Notes: generated by a model not told the origin, from the sequence alone. 53,335 nt of DNA from Chitinophaga pinensis (GCA_945873755.1 CAMCEM010000006.1:1-53335), one strand, 5' to 3'. Shown: positions 12,501-18,881, counted from the stretch's first letter. Numbers and translations are program-made.

Positions 12501-14325
12501 TTCAAGCGACAATGTTGGTGTAACAAACTTAACATTAAGTAAAACTGATTTTAACTGTAGTAATATTGGAAACAATTTAGTTACATTAACTGCCAGAGAC
12601 ATTAGCAATAATATTTCATCGGCAACTGCAACTATTATTGTATTAGATACAATTAAACCTACTTTAAGTGCTAATAACTTAACACTTTACTTAAACGGTG
12701 TAGGTTTAGCAGAAATTACTACACAGTTAGCTAATAATAACTCGTTTGATAATTGTGGAATTGCAAGTTATTCATTAAGTAAAACTACTTTCAATTGTTC
12801 TGATAGAGGCATCAACTCTAATATTGTTACTTTAACAGCTATTGATAATAGTGGAAATTCAGCTAGCACAACATTTACTGTTTCAGTATTAGATACTTTG
12901 AAACCTAGTATAATTGTAAATAATAATTTAAACTTATACTTAGATGCTAATGGCAATGCAACATTAACTACTACACAAGTTAATAATGGTTCATCTGACA
13001 ATTGTGGAATTAGTACTTACTCATTAAGTAAAACATCGTTTGATGGAACTAATCTAGGATTAAACGTAGTAACATTTACTGCAACCGATGCAAGTGGAAA
13101 CAGCAACTCGACAAGCGTTAATATTATTATTAACGATACTGTTTTACCAATTGTACATGCAAGAAATAGAACTATTTACTTGAGTGCAACCGGAAGTGCA
13201 TTGATTAATGCAACTGATGTTGATAGTGCTTCGACCGATAATGTAGGAATTACTACAAGATCAATAAATAAAACATTATTCAATTGCAACGATGCAGGTA
13301 TTAATTTTGTAGAATTAATTATTGGAGATGTTAGTGGAAACAGAAACAGTAAAATTGTAACTGTTACAGTTTTAGATACAATTTTACCTGTGGTAAGTAA
13401 TGTTCCAGCAAATATCACTTTAGGATATTGTGGTGCTAATTACAGACCAAATTTACCTACTGCTACTGATAATTGTGGAGATGTAACTATTGTACAAACT
13501 TCTGGAGTAACTCCTGGAAATACTTATCCTGTTGGTGTTACAACTAATACATTTGAAGTAACTGACAAATCGGGTAATAAAGTAACGCGTAGCTTTACAG
13601 TTACAGTTTACCCTAAATATGTTCCAGATTCGTTACCAAACATTACAATTTGTAGCAGTGTTCCAACATTTGCATTAACCCCGGCTAACGCAAAAGGAGT
13701 GTATACATTTAGTGGAAGTGGAGTAACATTAGATGGTAAGTCTTATGATCCTTCATTGTCTGGTCCTGGTAACTTCAATGTAACTTATACTTTCATTGAT
13801 AGTTCGTTATGTGCTACTCAAGGTAACTTCTTTGTAACTGTTAATCGTGCTCCAGATAAACCAATCATTGAACGAAAAACATCTGTTATTTTACAAGTAC
13901 AACAACAGTATAATTTCTACCAATGGTTACGTTATGGCCAACCAATTGCTGGTGCAAATAACCAAGCTTACACTACAACACGTTCTGGATTGTACTCTGT
14001 AAAAGTAAGTACTAAAGAAGGTTGTACTACTGAAAGTGATGCATTTGCAGTAGGAAACGTTGGAGTAAATCAAGCTACTACACAAATAGGGTTTAGAATT
14101 TATCCAAATCCTTCAAATGGAATAATGAATGTAGAACTTGACGAGCAAAGTGTTAAAGAAACCAATATCAAAGTATTTGATGCCATAGGTAAATTGGTTT
14201 ACGAAACATCTGTAAATACATTCTTAAGCCAAATTGATTTAAGTAAATTAGCTGATGGTACTTACTATGTAAGGTTGAGCCAAGAAGGTAAAACAAGTAT
14301 TAAACCAATAGTAATTACTAAATAA
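1..14325 (+). CDS. Giant T9SS-secreted repeat protein (adhesin-like), 5' end outside the window
   Basis: The frame is open from base 1, so the start lies upstream; a GTG at 166 is internal. The visible part is 4774 aa. Order: 94-aa PKD-like repeats (1 to about 510), a Cys-containing Ig/PKD-like domain of the WYRR type (about 520-800), 52 tandem units of about 80 aa (802-13374), one canonical HYR domain (13375 to about 13611), two Ig-like domains (about 13615-14075), and a C-terminal type A T9SS sorting domain beginning FRIYPNPSNG (about 14092) and ending IVITK. A typical unit opens with DTVRP, has a DACG or DNCG cysteine, a second cysteine in an SFTC-like motif, and VTDVNGN near the end, so one disulfide per unit is likely. 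Such architecture in Bacteroidota is typical of cell-surface adhesins or matrix proteins exported by T9SS. Substrate or partner is unknown. An OmpA-family gene follows 33 bp downstream, probably in the same transcript. Confidence 0.93.
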   Translation, partial: TAPTVTFTGAAGTAPYTFTYNINGGSNLTVTSTGNTATVTAPTGTVGTFAYTLVSVVDASSTTCSQTQSGTATITVNPLPTASIGGSTTLCQGATAPTVTFTGAAGTAPYTFTYNINGGSNLTVTSTGNTATVTAPTGTAGTFVYNLVSVRDASSTLCSQAQSGSATIIIHAPIANNNITSIQQSICSGTTPTTITGSTATGGDGTTYTYSWESSTTSASTGFTAIPSTNTTNYSPSALTQTTWYRRVVSSGVCTNNTTSALIVFVGDTIKPIVVTKPKTVYLDASGNGSIVVNDIENGSTDNCGIVSRSLSQTTFNCSNLGPNTVTLSASDLVGNIGTNTAIVSVLDTIKPTITATNGLVLYISASGTVTPTTTQFTSASADNCGAPTLTISPSTITCSDIGIKTITVTATDASGNSRSASTTAVVLDPVAPVARPKARFTAYLSASGQALINGAMLDSASSDNCSITSIVLSQSTFSCEFTGNNNVTFTVQDQSGNSHSATVIVTVLDTIRPIAIAQNITVQLDATGNKTILGSQLNNGSSDFCGIASYTSTPTSFNCTNIGVNPVVLTVTDVNGNTRTANATVTVQDLIAPVVLTQNINAYLLPNGTVSITPSQVNNSSTDACGINSSLTTVTPSSFTCSNTGANTVTLSLTDVNGNSATGSATVTVIDTVRPIVVTQNITVQLNSAGNVSITPAQINNGSTDACGINNALLSVSPSTFTCANLGANTVTLTVTDNKGNVNTGLATVTVQDVTAPVAIAQNINAYLNASGTVTITGAEVNNSSTDACGGLTYSVTPNTFNCSNTGANTVTLTVTDGSSNSSTATATVTVIDTVRPVVITQNLTIQLNSSGNASITASQIDNGSSDACGIATVTVSPSTFTCTNLGANTVTLTVTDNKGNVKTGTATVTVQDVTAPVAIAQNINAYLNASGTVTITGAQVNNSSTDACGGLTYSVSPSTFTCSNTGANTVTLTVTDGSSNSSTATATVTVIDTIVPTVITQNITVQLNSAGTVTITPAQVNNGSTDACGPVTLSLNTSTFTCANLGANTVILTVTDSKGNSKTGFATVTVQDVTAPVAIAQNISVYLNNAGTVTLTGAQVNNGSTDACGGLTYSVSPSTFNCSNTGANTVTLTVTDGSSNSSTATATVTVIDTIRPIVVTQNITVQLNSAGTASIIPAQINNGSSDACGINNALLSVSPSTFTCANLGTNTVTLTVTDNKGNVNTGLATVTVQDVTAPVAIAQNINAYLNASGTVTITGAQVNNSSTDACGGLTYSVSPSTFNCTNTGANTVTLTVTDGSSNSSTATATVTVIDTIVPTVITQNITVQLNSAGTVSITPAQVNNGSTDACGPVTLSLNTTTFNCTNVGANTVILTVTDSKGNSKTGFATVTVQDLVPPVVSAQNFTTYLNAAGSATILGSDIVLSATDACGVASTTVSPLSFNCLNTGTNTVTFTITDVNGNSTTGNRTVTVIDTIKPSVTTQNITVPLDGSGNATIIGSQVNNGSADACGIASMTVTPNTFNCSNIGTPVLVTLTVTDNNGNFRTGTALVTVSEVVKPVVVTKNATIQVNTFGNATLTLSQIDNGSTDNCGIATRVLSKTTFNCSNIGNNTVYLVVTDNYGNKDSAAATVVVQDLIKPTVVSQDATIFLNAAGNGSITASEIDNGSTDNCSITMRTLSKSSFNCSNVGFNTIYLIVTDAGGNKDSVTASINVRDTVRPVVLTKNITAQLDSTGNLTLLPSQVDNGTSDACNFTISVLPNSFTCAQVGPNTVVLTARDASNNVSSRVATVIVQDTVKPIVRTRNINAYLNAAGSTGLITANQVNNGTSDACVITSLVVSPTSFNCTQVGPNTVTLTATDFNNNVQTGTAIVTVIDTIKPNAIAKNISVYLDATGNASIAGSQLNNGSTDNCNIATFGASPNTFTCANVGANTVTLSVTDVNGNVNTATSIVTVFDTITPIVNTQNRTIYLNASGSASITASSINNGSTDACGISTLIVTPNNFNCLNVGTNTVTLTVRDVNNNVKTGTAIVTVLDTIRPNVITQNITAHLDATGNIIVLPSQVNNGSTDACGINNSIMSVSPNSFTCSNIGANTVTLTVTDVNGNAKTGTAIVTIADTVRPVVVTRDITVQLNATGTASITAAQINNGSTDACGINTSIMSVTPSSFTCANIGTNTVTLTVTDLNGNVKTETATVTVADTVRPVVTTQNITVHLDATGNASITGAQVNNGSTDACGIASLVVAPNTFTCSNTGNNTVILTVTDNNGNTRTGIAIVNVLDTVRPVVVTQNATVYLSSIGTASITAAQINNGSSDACGINTSIMSVSPSSFTCSNVGNNTVTLTVTDNKGNVRTGTAIVNVIDTVRPVVTTRNITVQLSNTGVATITPAQVNNGSTDNCGVNTSLLSVTPSSFTCSNIGTNTVVLSVTDVNGNVRTGTAIVTIADTVRPVVITQNITVQLNSSGTASITASQINNGSSDACGINTITASPLTFTCANRGANTVTLTVTDVNGNIKTGTATVTVADTIKPIAIARNLTAYLGSNGTLTLAGTSINNGSSDNCGVSSFTATPSSFTCSNLGVNNVTLTVTDASGNFATAPSIVTILDTVRPIVITRNITAQLDSTGNVTITPDLVNNGSSDACGIATIVASPLTFTCANRGANNVTLTITDVNGNVRSGVAVVTVADTIGARVRTKNATVYLLTNGSVGITTAQIDSSSSDNCGIASMTVTPNILRCVNVGNATVTLTVTDVAGNVRTKTATVTVIDTIRPTVTTINRTVFLGSNGSVSITAAQINNGSFDACGVNTSLLSVTPSTFNCSNIGTNTVTLTVVDVNGNSRTGTAVVTVRDTIRPIAIARNITAQLNSLGTVTITGADINNGSTDTCGIASLSVSPNTFTCSNIGANTVTLTVTDGSGNFRTATAIVTVSDTVRPNVVTQNITAQLNSLGTVTITGAQVNNGSTDACGIASLSVSPSTFTCSNIGTNNVVLTVTDNNGNVRTGTAIVTVADTVGPVVNTQNITVQLNNLGTASITASQINNGSTDVCGINTSSLSVSPSTFTCSNIGNNTVTLSVTDVNGNVRTGTAIVTVADTIRPAAVAQNLTVYLSSLGAVSITGSQVTASSSDICGIVSRTVSPSTFTCSNVGNNNVVLTVTDINGNFVTRSAVVTVLDTVRPVVTTQNITVQLNNLGAATITGSQVNNGSTDACGIATTTVSPSSFTCSNIGNNTVTLTVTDVNGNIRTGTAVVTIADTVRPVVVTQNRTVYLGANGTTSITAAQINNGSTDACGIANLAVSPSTFNCSNVGTPVTVTLTVTDNNGNFRTGTALVTVLDTVRPNVITQNRTIYLNALGNASITAAQVNNGSNDSCGIASLSLSTTSFTCANVGPNNLTLTVTDNNGNVRTGGVVVTVLDTVRPVVNMVNGIILYLSQTGTINITPSQFNNGSTDICGIASVTISPTTITCSDIGIKAVTLTVTDVNGNVNTGTTNVVVFDPVAPVARPKSAFTAYLSANGQAIINAGLLDSASTDNCAITSRVLSQSVFNCTNTGVNNILFTVQDQSGNSNSANVAVTVLDTIRPVAVVSNQSIYLNASGEGTLTATQVNNNSTDNCGVSSIAISKTSFNCTDLGTSSITFTVTDVNGNIRTAPVSVNVFDTIRPIMRPKQNVIVYLNSTGTASITTTLVDSASTDNCSISTRTLSQSTFNCLNVGLNSVTFSGADATGNVGSRLFTVTVLDTVRPILTTRPATIYINSAGTATLAPSQVILTGTDNCSSLISAVNTSSFTCSNIGTNTVLVTLTDASGNFITGNATVTVIDSIKPIAVTQNRTIYLSASGTASLTAAQVNNGSTDNCGIQSLVISKTSYAASDLGINNITFTVTDNSNNSQTVNVIVTVLDTVRPVVVTQSRTIYLNASGVATVTAAQVNNGSTDNVGITSLNLSKTQFSCADRGNNIVTLTATDISNNSTSATATIIVVDTVRPIPVASNQTIYLNGLGVGTLTAAQVNNNSSDNCGITNLTISKTNFSCVDRGVNSTIVTLTATDASANSASTTFTVSVFDTIKPNVVVNNNIDIYLNGSGVATLTTAQVNNGSTDNCGITNLVLSKTSFNATNLGSNIVTLTATDASSNSTIVNVTVNVLDSIRPVVVAQNRTIYLGANGTATVTAAQVNNGSSDNVGVTNLTLSKTDFNCSNIGNNLVTLTARDISNNISSATATIIVLDTIKPTLSANNLTLYLNGVGLAEITTQLANNNSFDNCGIASYSLSKTTFNCSDRGINSNIVTLTAIDNSGNSASTTFTVSVLDTLKPSIIVNNNLNLYLDANGNATLTTTQVNNGSSDNCGISTYSLSKTSFDGTNLGLNVVTFTATDASGNSNSTSVNIIINDTVLPIVHARNRTIYLSATGSALINATDVDSASTDNVGITTRSINKTLFNCNDAGINFVELIIGDVSGNRNSKIVTVTVLDTILPVVSNVPANITLGYCGANYRPNLPTATDNCGDVTIVQTSGVTPGNTYPVGVTTNTFEVTDKSGNKVTRSFTVTVYPKYVPDSLPNITICSSVPTFALTPANAKGVYTFSGSGVTLDGKSYDPSLSGPGNFNVTYTFIDSSLCATQGNFFVTVNRAPDKPIIERKTSVILQVQQQYNFYQWLRYGQPIAGANNQAYTTTRSGLYSVKVSTKEGCTTESDAFAVGNVGVNQATTQIGFRIYPNPSNGIMNVELDEQSVKETNIKVFDAIGKLVYETSVNTFLSQIDLSKLADGTYYVRLSQEGKTSIKPIVITK
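2260..4185 (+). repeat. Two-unit supra-repeat, four copies of about 480 bp
   Basis: Units 7, 9, 11 and 13 open with DVTAP and alternate with units 8, 10, 12 and 14, which open with DTVRP, DTIVP or DTIRP. Starts of the DVTAP units are at 2260, 2740, 3220 and 3706, so the duplicated block is two units long (480-486 bp). Units 10 and 14 are nearly identical, as are 6-7 and 12-13. Confidence 0.85.
11437..13374 (+). repeat. Three-unit supra-repeat with alternating cysteine loss
   Basis: Units 45-52 start at 11437, 11677, 11917, 12163, 12406, 12646, 12892 and 13135. Units 45, 48 and 51 keep only the first cysteine; 46, 49 and 52 keep only the second; 47 and 50 keep both and share an RGxNSxIVTLTA motif. 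The triplet period is 726-729 bp. Confidence 0.85.
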
Positions 14326-14358
14326 TTTAAACAAAACTAAAAAACACGAAACACGATC

Positions 14359-15855
14359 ATGAATACAACTTGTTTAAATATAGCAAAAACAATAGTGATG
14401 TCAGCAATGCTAATGGGCTCTCAAGCCCTATTAGCACAAGCTACTCAAACTGCATCAAACAATGCTAAGCCAAAATACAACCGATTTGGAATTGGAATTA
14501 GGGTTAGCCATTTGTATGATGTAAAATACAATGGATTTGGAAAACTAAGTAATGGTTATGAAGTTTCCGACCCACAAGGATTGAATGGAAGTAAAACTAA
14601 CTTTGACTTCGGATATGGTGTAAATCTTAATTATTTTCTTACACCTACTATGAGTATTGATGGATCTTATGATATAGGTAAAATGTCGGGTAGAAGCGAC
14701 AACTCTATTGAATATTATACTTCTGATGTTACCTTTTTAACTTTAGGTTTCAATTTAGATTTAAAAGGAAATGACAGAGTAAAACCTTACCGTTTTGTTC
14801 CTTATTTAAGAGGAAGCATTGCTTCCTCAACTTATGATACCAAACGTAAGTTTATTGAAGACGATGCAGTAAATGGAGCAACAAATGGAGCTACTTTGCA
14901 AGTAGGATTAGGTGCGGGCGTTCGTTTACATTTAACAAACAATTGGTTTTTAAATTTACAAAGTGAGTTTGTTCAAACTTATACCGATGCTTGGGATGGT
15001 TGGGATTACGGTTCAGGTAGAGATTATATGGCTAAAACTTCTTTTGGTTTAAACTATACATTTGGAAAAAATAACCACTTGGATAGAATTACCAATTCGC
15101 AAAGAAATATTATGCAAGTAAATTCTGCTTCAAATAATGCAACAAACTCATCGTTATTGGCATTAAATGATAGCTTAAAAAATATCAATGATAAATTGGC
15201 TAAAATACAAGCTGCAAACGAACAGTTAAATAAAGATACTGACGGAGATGGAGTAAAAGATTACCGCGATTTATGCCCTGATGTAAAAGGTACTTTACCT
15301 AATGGTTGCAACGAAGTAGTTAAAGAAGAAAAATCGTATGTTGATGAGCCAAATAAAACTGTTAATTCAAATGGAACTACAGTAGTTAATCCAAAAGCAA
15401 CAACTGAAGTTGATCCAAAAGTAACACAACCAGTTGTTACAAATCCTGTTACTACAAATCCTAATGCATTGGCACAAACTCAAAACATAAGTAATTCATT
15501 AAAGCAAGAGTTAAGAAATATGTTGTTAATAGAAATGAACAGAATTTATTTTGAAACCAACAAAGCAAATTTAAATGCAACTGATAAAGTTATTTTGACA
15601 CAATGTGCCCGTGTTTTAATGGATAATCCTTCATTTAAACTTACTGTATTGGGTTATGCCGACAATGTGGGAAGTGATGATGCAAACTTTGTTTTATCGA
15701 GAAAAAGAGCTGAAGCAGTTACTGAATATTTGGTAAACTTAGGTGTTGCTAAAAGTAATATTACTTTAAAAGCAATGGGCGCTCAAAAAATGATTGGTGA
15801 TGATGCTCAGAAATCAAATGCATTTAACAGAAGAGTTGAATTCATTTTAGAATAA
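14359..15855 (+). CDS. OmpA-family outer membrane protein (beta-barrel, TSP3 repeat, peptidoglycan-binding domain)
   Basis: 498 aa. A signal peptide ends near ALLAQ (about residue 27). Residues about 40-245 look like an outer-membrane beta-barrel: alternating hydrophobic strands, many aromatic residues, and a terminal SFGLNYTFG. A short helix follows (about 270-290), then a calcium-binding TSP3-type loop with DTDGDGVKD and a Cys pair (about 293-317), a Thr/Val/Pro-rich linker, and an OmpA C-terminal domain (about 395-498) with NKANLNATDK, GYADNVGSDDAN and NRRVEFIL. Members of this family tether the outer membrane to peptidoglycan. It sits 33 bp after the giant repeat gene with no terminator between them and a good terminator after it, so the two are likely co-transcribed. 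A role in displaying or anchoring the repeat protein is inference. Confidence 0.93.
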   Translation: MNTTCLNIAKTIVMSAMLMGSQALLAQATQTASNNAKPKYNRFGIGIRVSHLYDVKYNGFGKLSNGYEVSDPQGLNGSKTNFDFGYGVNLNYFLTPTMSIDGSYDIGKMSGRSDNSIEYYTSDVTFLTLGFNLDLKGNDRVKPYRFVPYLRGSIASSTYDTKRKFIEDDAVNGATNGATLQVGLGAGVRLHLTNNWFLNLQSEFVQTYTDAWDGWDYGSGRDYMAKTSFGLNYTFGKNNHLDRITNSQRNIMQVNSASNNATNSSLLALNDSLKNINDKLAKIQAANEQLNKDTDGDGVKDYRDLCPDVKGTLPNGCNEVVKEEKSYVDEPNKTVNSNGTTVVNPKATTEVDPKVTQPVVTNPVTTNPNALAQTQNISNSLKQELRNMLLIEMNRIYFETNKANLNATDKVILTQCARVLMDNPSFKLTVLGYADNVGSDDANFVLSRKRAEAVTEYLVNLGVAKSNITLKAMGAQKMIGDDAQKSNAFNRRVEFILE

Positions 15856-15871
15856 TAGAACCTAATTTATT

Positions 15872-15913
15872 AAAAAAAAGACCTTTTGTTTAATTACATA
15901 AGGTCTTTTTTTT
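15872..15913 (+). terminator. Rho-independent terminator after the OmpA gene
   Basis: Arms 15872-15885 and 15900-15913 (core AAGACCTT/AAGGTCTT, flanked by A and T runs) enclose a 14-nt loop. The T run follows the stem directly. Confidence 0.9.
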
Positions 15914-15961
15914 GGTTAAATTTTTTTATATCCACAACCTTTATTCTTTCCCTTTAAAATT

Positions 15962-15969
15962 TATCTTTG
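15962..15969 (+). promoter_or_regulatory. Putative -7 box (TATCTTTG) for carB
   Basis: This matches the Bacteroidota TAnnTTTG -7 consensus and lies 92 bp before the carB ATG, just after the preceding terminator. I do not see a clear TTG -33 element at the usual spacing. Confidence 0.45.
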
Positions 15970-16061
15970 CCCAATTTATATAAGAACCAATATAATTTAT
16001 TTCTTATACAAATGGTGGAAATCAATTGATTTTCAATATCTAAATTAAAAACTAAGTTTAT

Positions 16062-18881
16062 ATGCCTAAAGATACCAGCCTAAAATCAGTACTTATTATT
16101 GGAAGTGGACCTATTATTATTGGTCAAGCCTGCGAATTTGATTATTCAGGAAGCCAAGCCGCTCGCTCGTTAAAAGAAGAAGGAATTGAAGTTACTTTAA
16201 TTAACTCCAACCCTGCAACCATTATGACAGATAAAGTAACTGCCGATAATGTTTACTTATTGCCATTAACTATAGAAAGTATTGAAAGCATTTTAAAAGA
16301 ACGCCATATTGATGCTGTTTTGCCAACAATGGGTGGACAAACAGCCTTGAATTTAGCAATAGAAGCGGATGAAATTGGGCTTTGGAAAAAATACAATGTG
16401 CGTATGATTGGCGTTGATATTGATGCCATAAATACAACAGAAAACAGAGAACTCTTCCGACAAAAAATGATTGACATAGGAGTGCCAGTAGCTCAATCGA
16501 GAGTCGCAAATTCGTTTTTAGAAGGAAAGGAAATTGCGCAAGAAATTGGTTTTCCATTGGTAATCCGTCCATCATTTACTTTAGGTGGAAGTGGAGGAGG
16601 TTTTGTAAATGATAAATCAGAGTTAGATGCAGCTTTAAAACGCGGTTTAGAAGCTTCGCCAACGCATGAAGTATTGGTTGAAAAAGCACTTTTTGGATGG
16701 CAAGAATATGAGCTAGAATTACTAAGAGATAACAATAACAATGTGGCTGTAATATGTACCATTGAAAATTTTGATCCAATGGGAATTCATACAGGTGATT
16801 CAATTACAGTAGCTCCTGCTATGACTTTAAGCGATTCGGCTTACCAACGCATGCGCGATATGGCCATACACATGATGCGAAGTATTGGTAATTTTACTGG
16901 AGGTTGTAATGTTCAGTTTGCTGTAAATCCTGTAGATGAAGCAATTATTTCTGTAGAGATTAACCCAAGAGTATCTCGTTCATCCGCATTGGCAAGTAAG
17001 GCAACAGGTTATCCAATTGCTAAAATAGCTGCTAAACTAGCCATTGGTTATCATTTAGATGAATTAAAAAACCCTGTAACCAAAACAACTTCAGCGTTTT
17101 TTGAACCCGCTATTGATTATGTTATAGTAAAAGTACCACGTTGGAACTTTGATAAATTTAAAGGTGCCGATACCACTTTAGGTTTACAAATGAAATCGGT
17201 TGGGGAAACTATGGGCATTGGTCGAACTTTTACGGAGGCATTACAAAAAGCAATCCAATCGTTAGAAATAAAACGCAATGGTTTAGGTGCTGATGGCTAC
17301 CAACAAAAAAAGTTAGAAGACATAGTTGATAAATTAAAGAACCCGAGTTGGGATAGAATATTTGCTGTTAAAGATGCATTAAGTTTAGGAGTTCCAATTT
17401 CATCGGTTGAAAAAATGACTCGTATTAGCCGTTGGTTTTTAAACCAAATTAACGATATGGTTCATTTAGAAAATACGTGTAAACGATTTAATTTAAATAA
17501 TTTACCCCAAGAAGTAATGATTGAGCTAAAGCAAAAAGGCTACAGCGATGCACAAATTGCAAGTTTACTTGGAGGAGATACCAATGAAGATGATATTTGG
17601 AATTTAAGAAAAAGCATGGGTAAAAAACGCGTTTACAAAATGGTTGATACTTGTGCTGCTGAATTTCCTTCGCCAACAAATTATTTTTACTCTACTTTCG
17701 ATGAAGAAGATGAAAGCATGGTGAGTGAAAAGAAAAAAGTAATTGTATTGGGTTCGGGTCCAAATAGAATAGGACAAGGAATTGAATTTGATTACTGTTG
17801 TGTGCATGGACTACTTGCAGCCAAGGAAAGTGGATATGAAGCCATTATGATAAATTGTAATCCTGAAACTGTTTCAACCGATTTTGACATGGCAGATAAA
17901 TTATATTTTGAGCCTGTTTTTTGGGAACATATCAGAGAGATAATTGAAAAAGAAAAACCTGAAGGAGTTATAGTTCAGCTTGGAGGACAAACGGCTTTGA
18001 AGATTGCTAAAAAGCTACATGAACATGGAATAAAAATTATTGGAACTAGTTTTCCCGATATGGATTTATCGGAAGATAGAGGCTCTTTTTCTGATTTGTT
18101 AAAAGAATTGAATATTCCTTATCCTGATTATGGGGTAGCTGAAGATGCTGATGAAGCAATTGCTGTAGCTAATAAAGTGGGTTATCCTGTTTTGGTTCGC
18201 CCCAGTTATGTGCTTGGTGGACAAGGTATGAAAATTGTAATTAACGATGAAGACTTAGAGAAGGCAGTAATTGATTTATTAGGTGATTTACCTGGAAACC
18301 GTGTTTTAATTGATCATTTTTTAGATAGGGCAGAAGAAGCAGAAATAGATTTAATATGCGATGGAGAAAATGTTCATATTATTGGTATGATGGAGCACAT
18401 AGAACCTGCTGGTATTCACAGTGGCGATAGCAGTGCAGTTTTGCCACCATTTAGTTTAAGTGAAAATGTGCAAAAACAAATGGAAGACATTGCCACAAAA
18501 CTTGCTTTTAAAATGAATATAATTGGCCTAATGAATATGCAGTTTGCAATAAGAAAAGAGAAAGTATATGTGATAGAAGCCAATCCACGTTCGAGTAGAA
18601 CTGTTCCATTTATAGCCAAGGCTTATGGCATTGCATACGTTAATATTGCAACCAAAATAATGTTGGGAGTTAATAAATTAACCGACTTTACTTTTGAAAG
18701 AAAATTAACCGGATATGCTATTAAAGAACCTGTTTTTTCATTTAACAAATTCCCTAATGTAAATAAAGAATTGGGGCCTGAAATGAAATCGACTGGAGAA
18801 GCAATAAGGTTTATAAAAGATTTAAACGACCCACATTTCCGTCAATTGAAAAACGAAAAGAGTATGTTTTTAAGTAGATAA
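16062..18881 (+). CDS. carB: Carbamoyl-phosphate synthase large subunit (short form)
   Basis: 939 aa. It makes carbamoyl phosphate from bicarbonate, ammonia (from CarA) and two ATP, feeding pyrimidine and arginine synthesis. Two homologous ATP-grasp halves are visible: the first opens with IIGSGPIIIGQACEFDYSG and carries GGSGGGF and EINPRVSRSSALASKATGYP; the second opens with VLGSGPNRIGQGIEFDY and carries GGQGM and EANPRSSRTVPF. The E. coli enzyme is about 1070 aa; this one stops after the second ATP-grasp half, so the C-terminal MGS-like domain that binds UMP and ornithine is absent. Short CarB forms are known in Bacteroidota, so this is probably not a truncation; the stop is followed at once by a terminator. 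carA is not in the window. Confidence 0.97.
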   Translation: MPKDTSLKSVLIIGSGPIIIGQACEFDYSGSQAARSLKEEGIEVTLINSNPATIMTDKVTADNVYLLPLTIESIESILKERHIDAVLPTMGGQTALNLAIEADEIGLWKKYNVRMIGVDIDAINTTENRELFRQKMIDIGVPVAQSRVANSFLEGKEIAQEIGFPLVIRPSFTLGGSGGGFVNDKSELDAALKRGLEASPTHEVLVEKALFGWQEYELELLRDNNNNVAVICTIENFDPMGIHTGDSITVAPAMTLSDSAYQRMRDMAIHMMRSIGNFTGGCNVQFAVNPVDEAIISVEINPRVSRSSALASKATGYPIAKIAAKLAIGYHLDELKNPVTKTTSAFFEPAIDYVIVKVPRWNFDKFKGADTTLGLQMKSVGETMGIGRTFTEALQKAIQSLEIKRNGLGADGYQQKKLEDIVDKLKNPSWDRIFAVKDALSLGVPISSVEKMTRISRWFLNQINDMVHLENTCKRFNLNNLPQEVMIELKQKGYSDAQIASLLGGDTNEDDIWNLRKSMGKKRVYKMVDTCAAEFPSPTNYFYSTFDEEDESMVSEKKKVIVLGSGPNRIGQGIEFDYCCVHGLLAAKESGYEAIMINCNPETVSTDFDMADKLYFEPVFWEHIREIIEKEKPEGVIVQLGGQTALKIAKKLHEHGIKIIGTSFPDMDLSEDRGSFSDLLKELNIPYPDYGVAEDADEAIAVANKVGYPVLVRPSYVLGGQGMKIVINDEDLEKAVIDLLGDLPGNRVLIDHFLDRAEEAEIDLICDGENVHIIGMMEHIEPAGIHSGDSSAVLPPFSLSENVQKQMEDIATKLAFKMNIIGLMNMQFAIRKEKVYVIEANPRSSRTVPFIAKAYGIAYVNIATKIMLGVNKLTDFTFERKLTGYAIKEPVFSFNKFPNVNKELGPEMKSTGEAIRFIKDLNDPHFRQLKNEKSMFLSR

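Larger units (their letters stand above)
802..13374 (+). repeat. 52 tandem units of about 242 bp (about 80 aa), HYR-like
   Basis: I counted 52 units by their opening motif (D-T/S/V/L-x-x-P). Mean length is 241.8 bp. Nearly all have two cysteines; exceptions cluster in units 45-46, 48-49 and 51-52. Units differ in sequence but some blocks are close to identical at DNA level, which points to past duplication or gene conversion. The following domain at 13375 is a recognisable HYR domain, and the 80-aa units look like diverged relatives of it. Confidence 0.9.

Noticed and set aside
15900..16061. Pyrimidine-sensing riboswitch or attenuator before carB
   Set aside because: Apart from the upstream gene's terminator and a -7 box, I see no second hairpin or leader peptide.
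16253..17807. Minus-strand frames inside carB
   Set aside because: Shadow frames of a strongly conserved gene.
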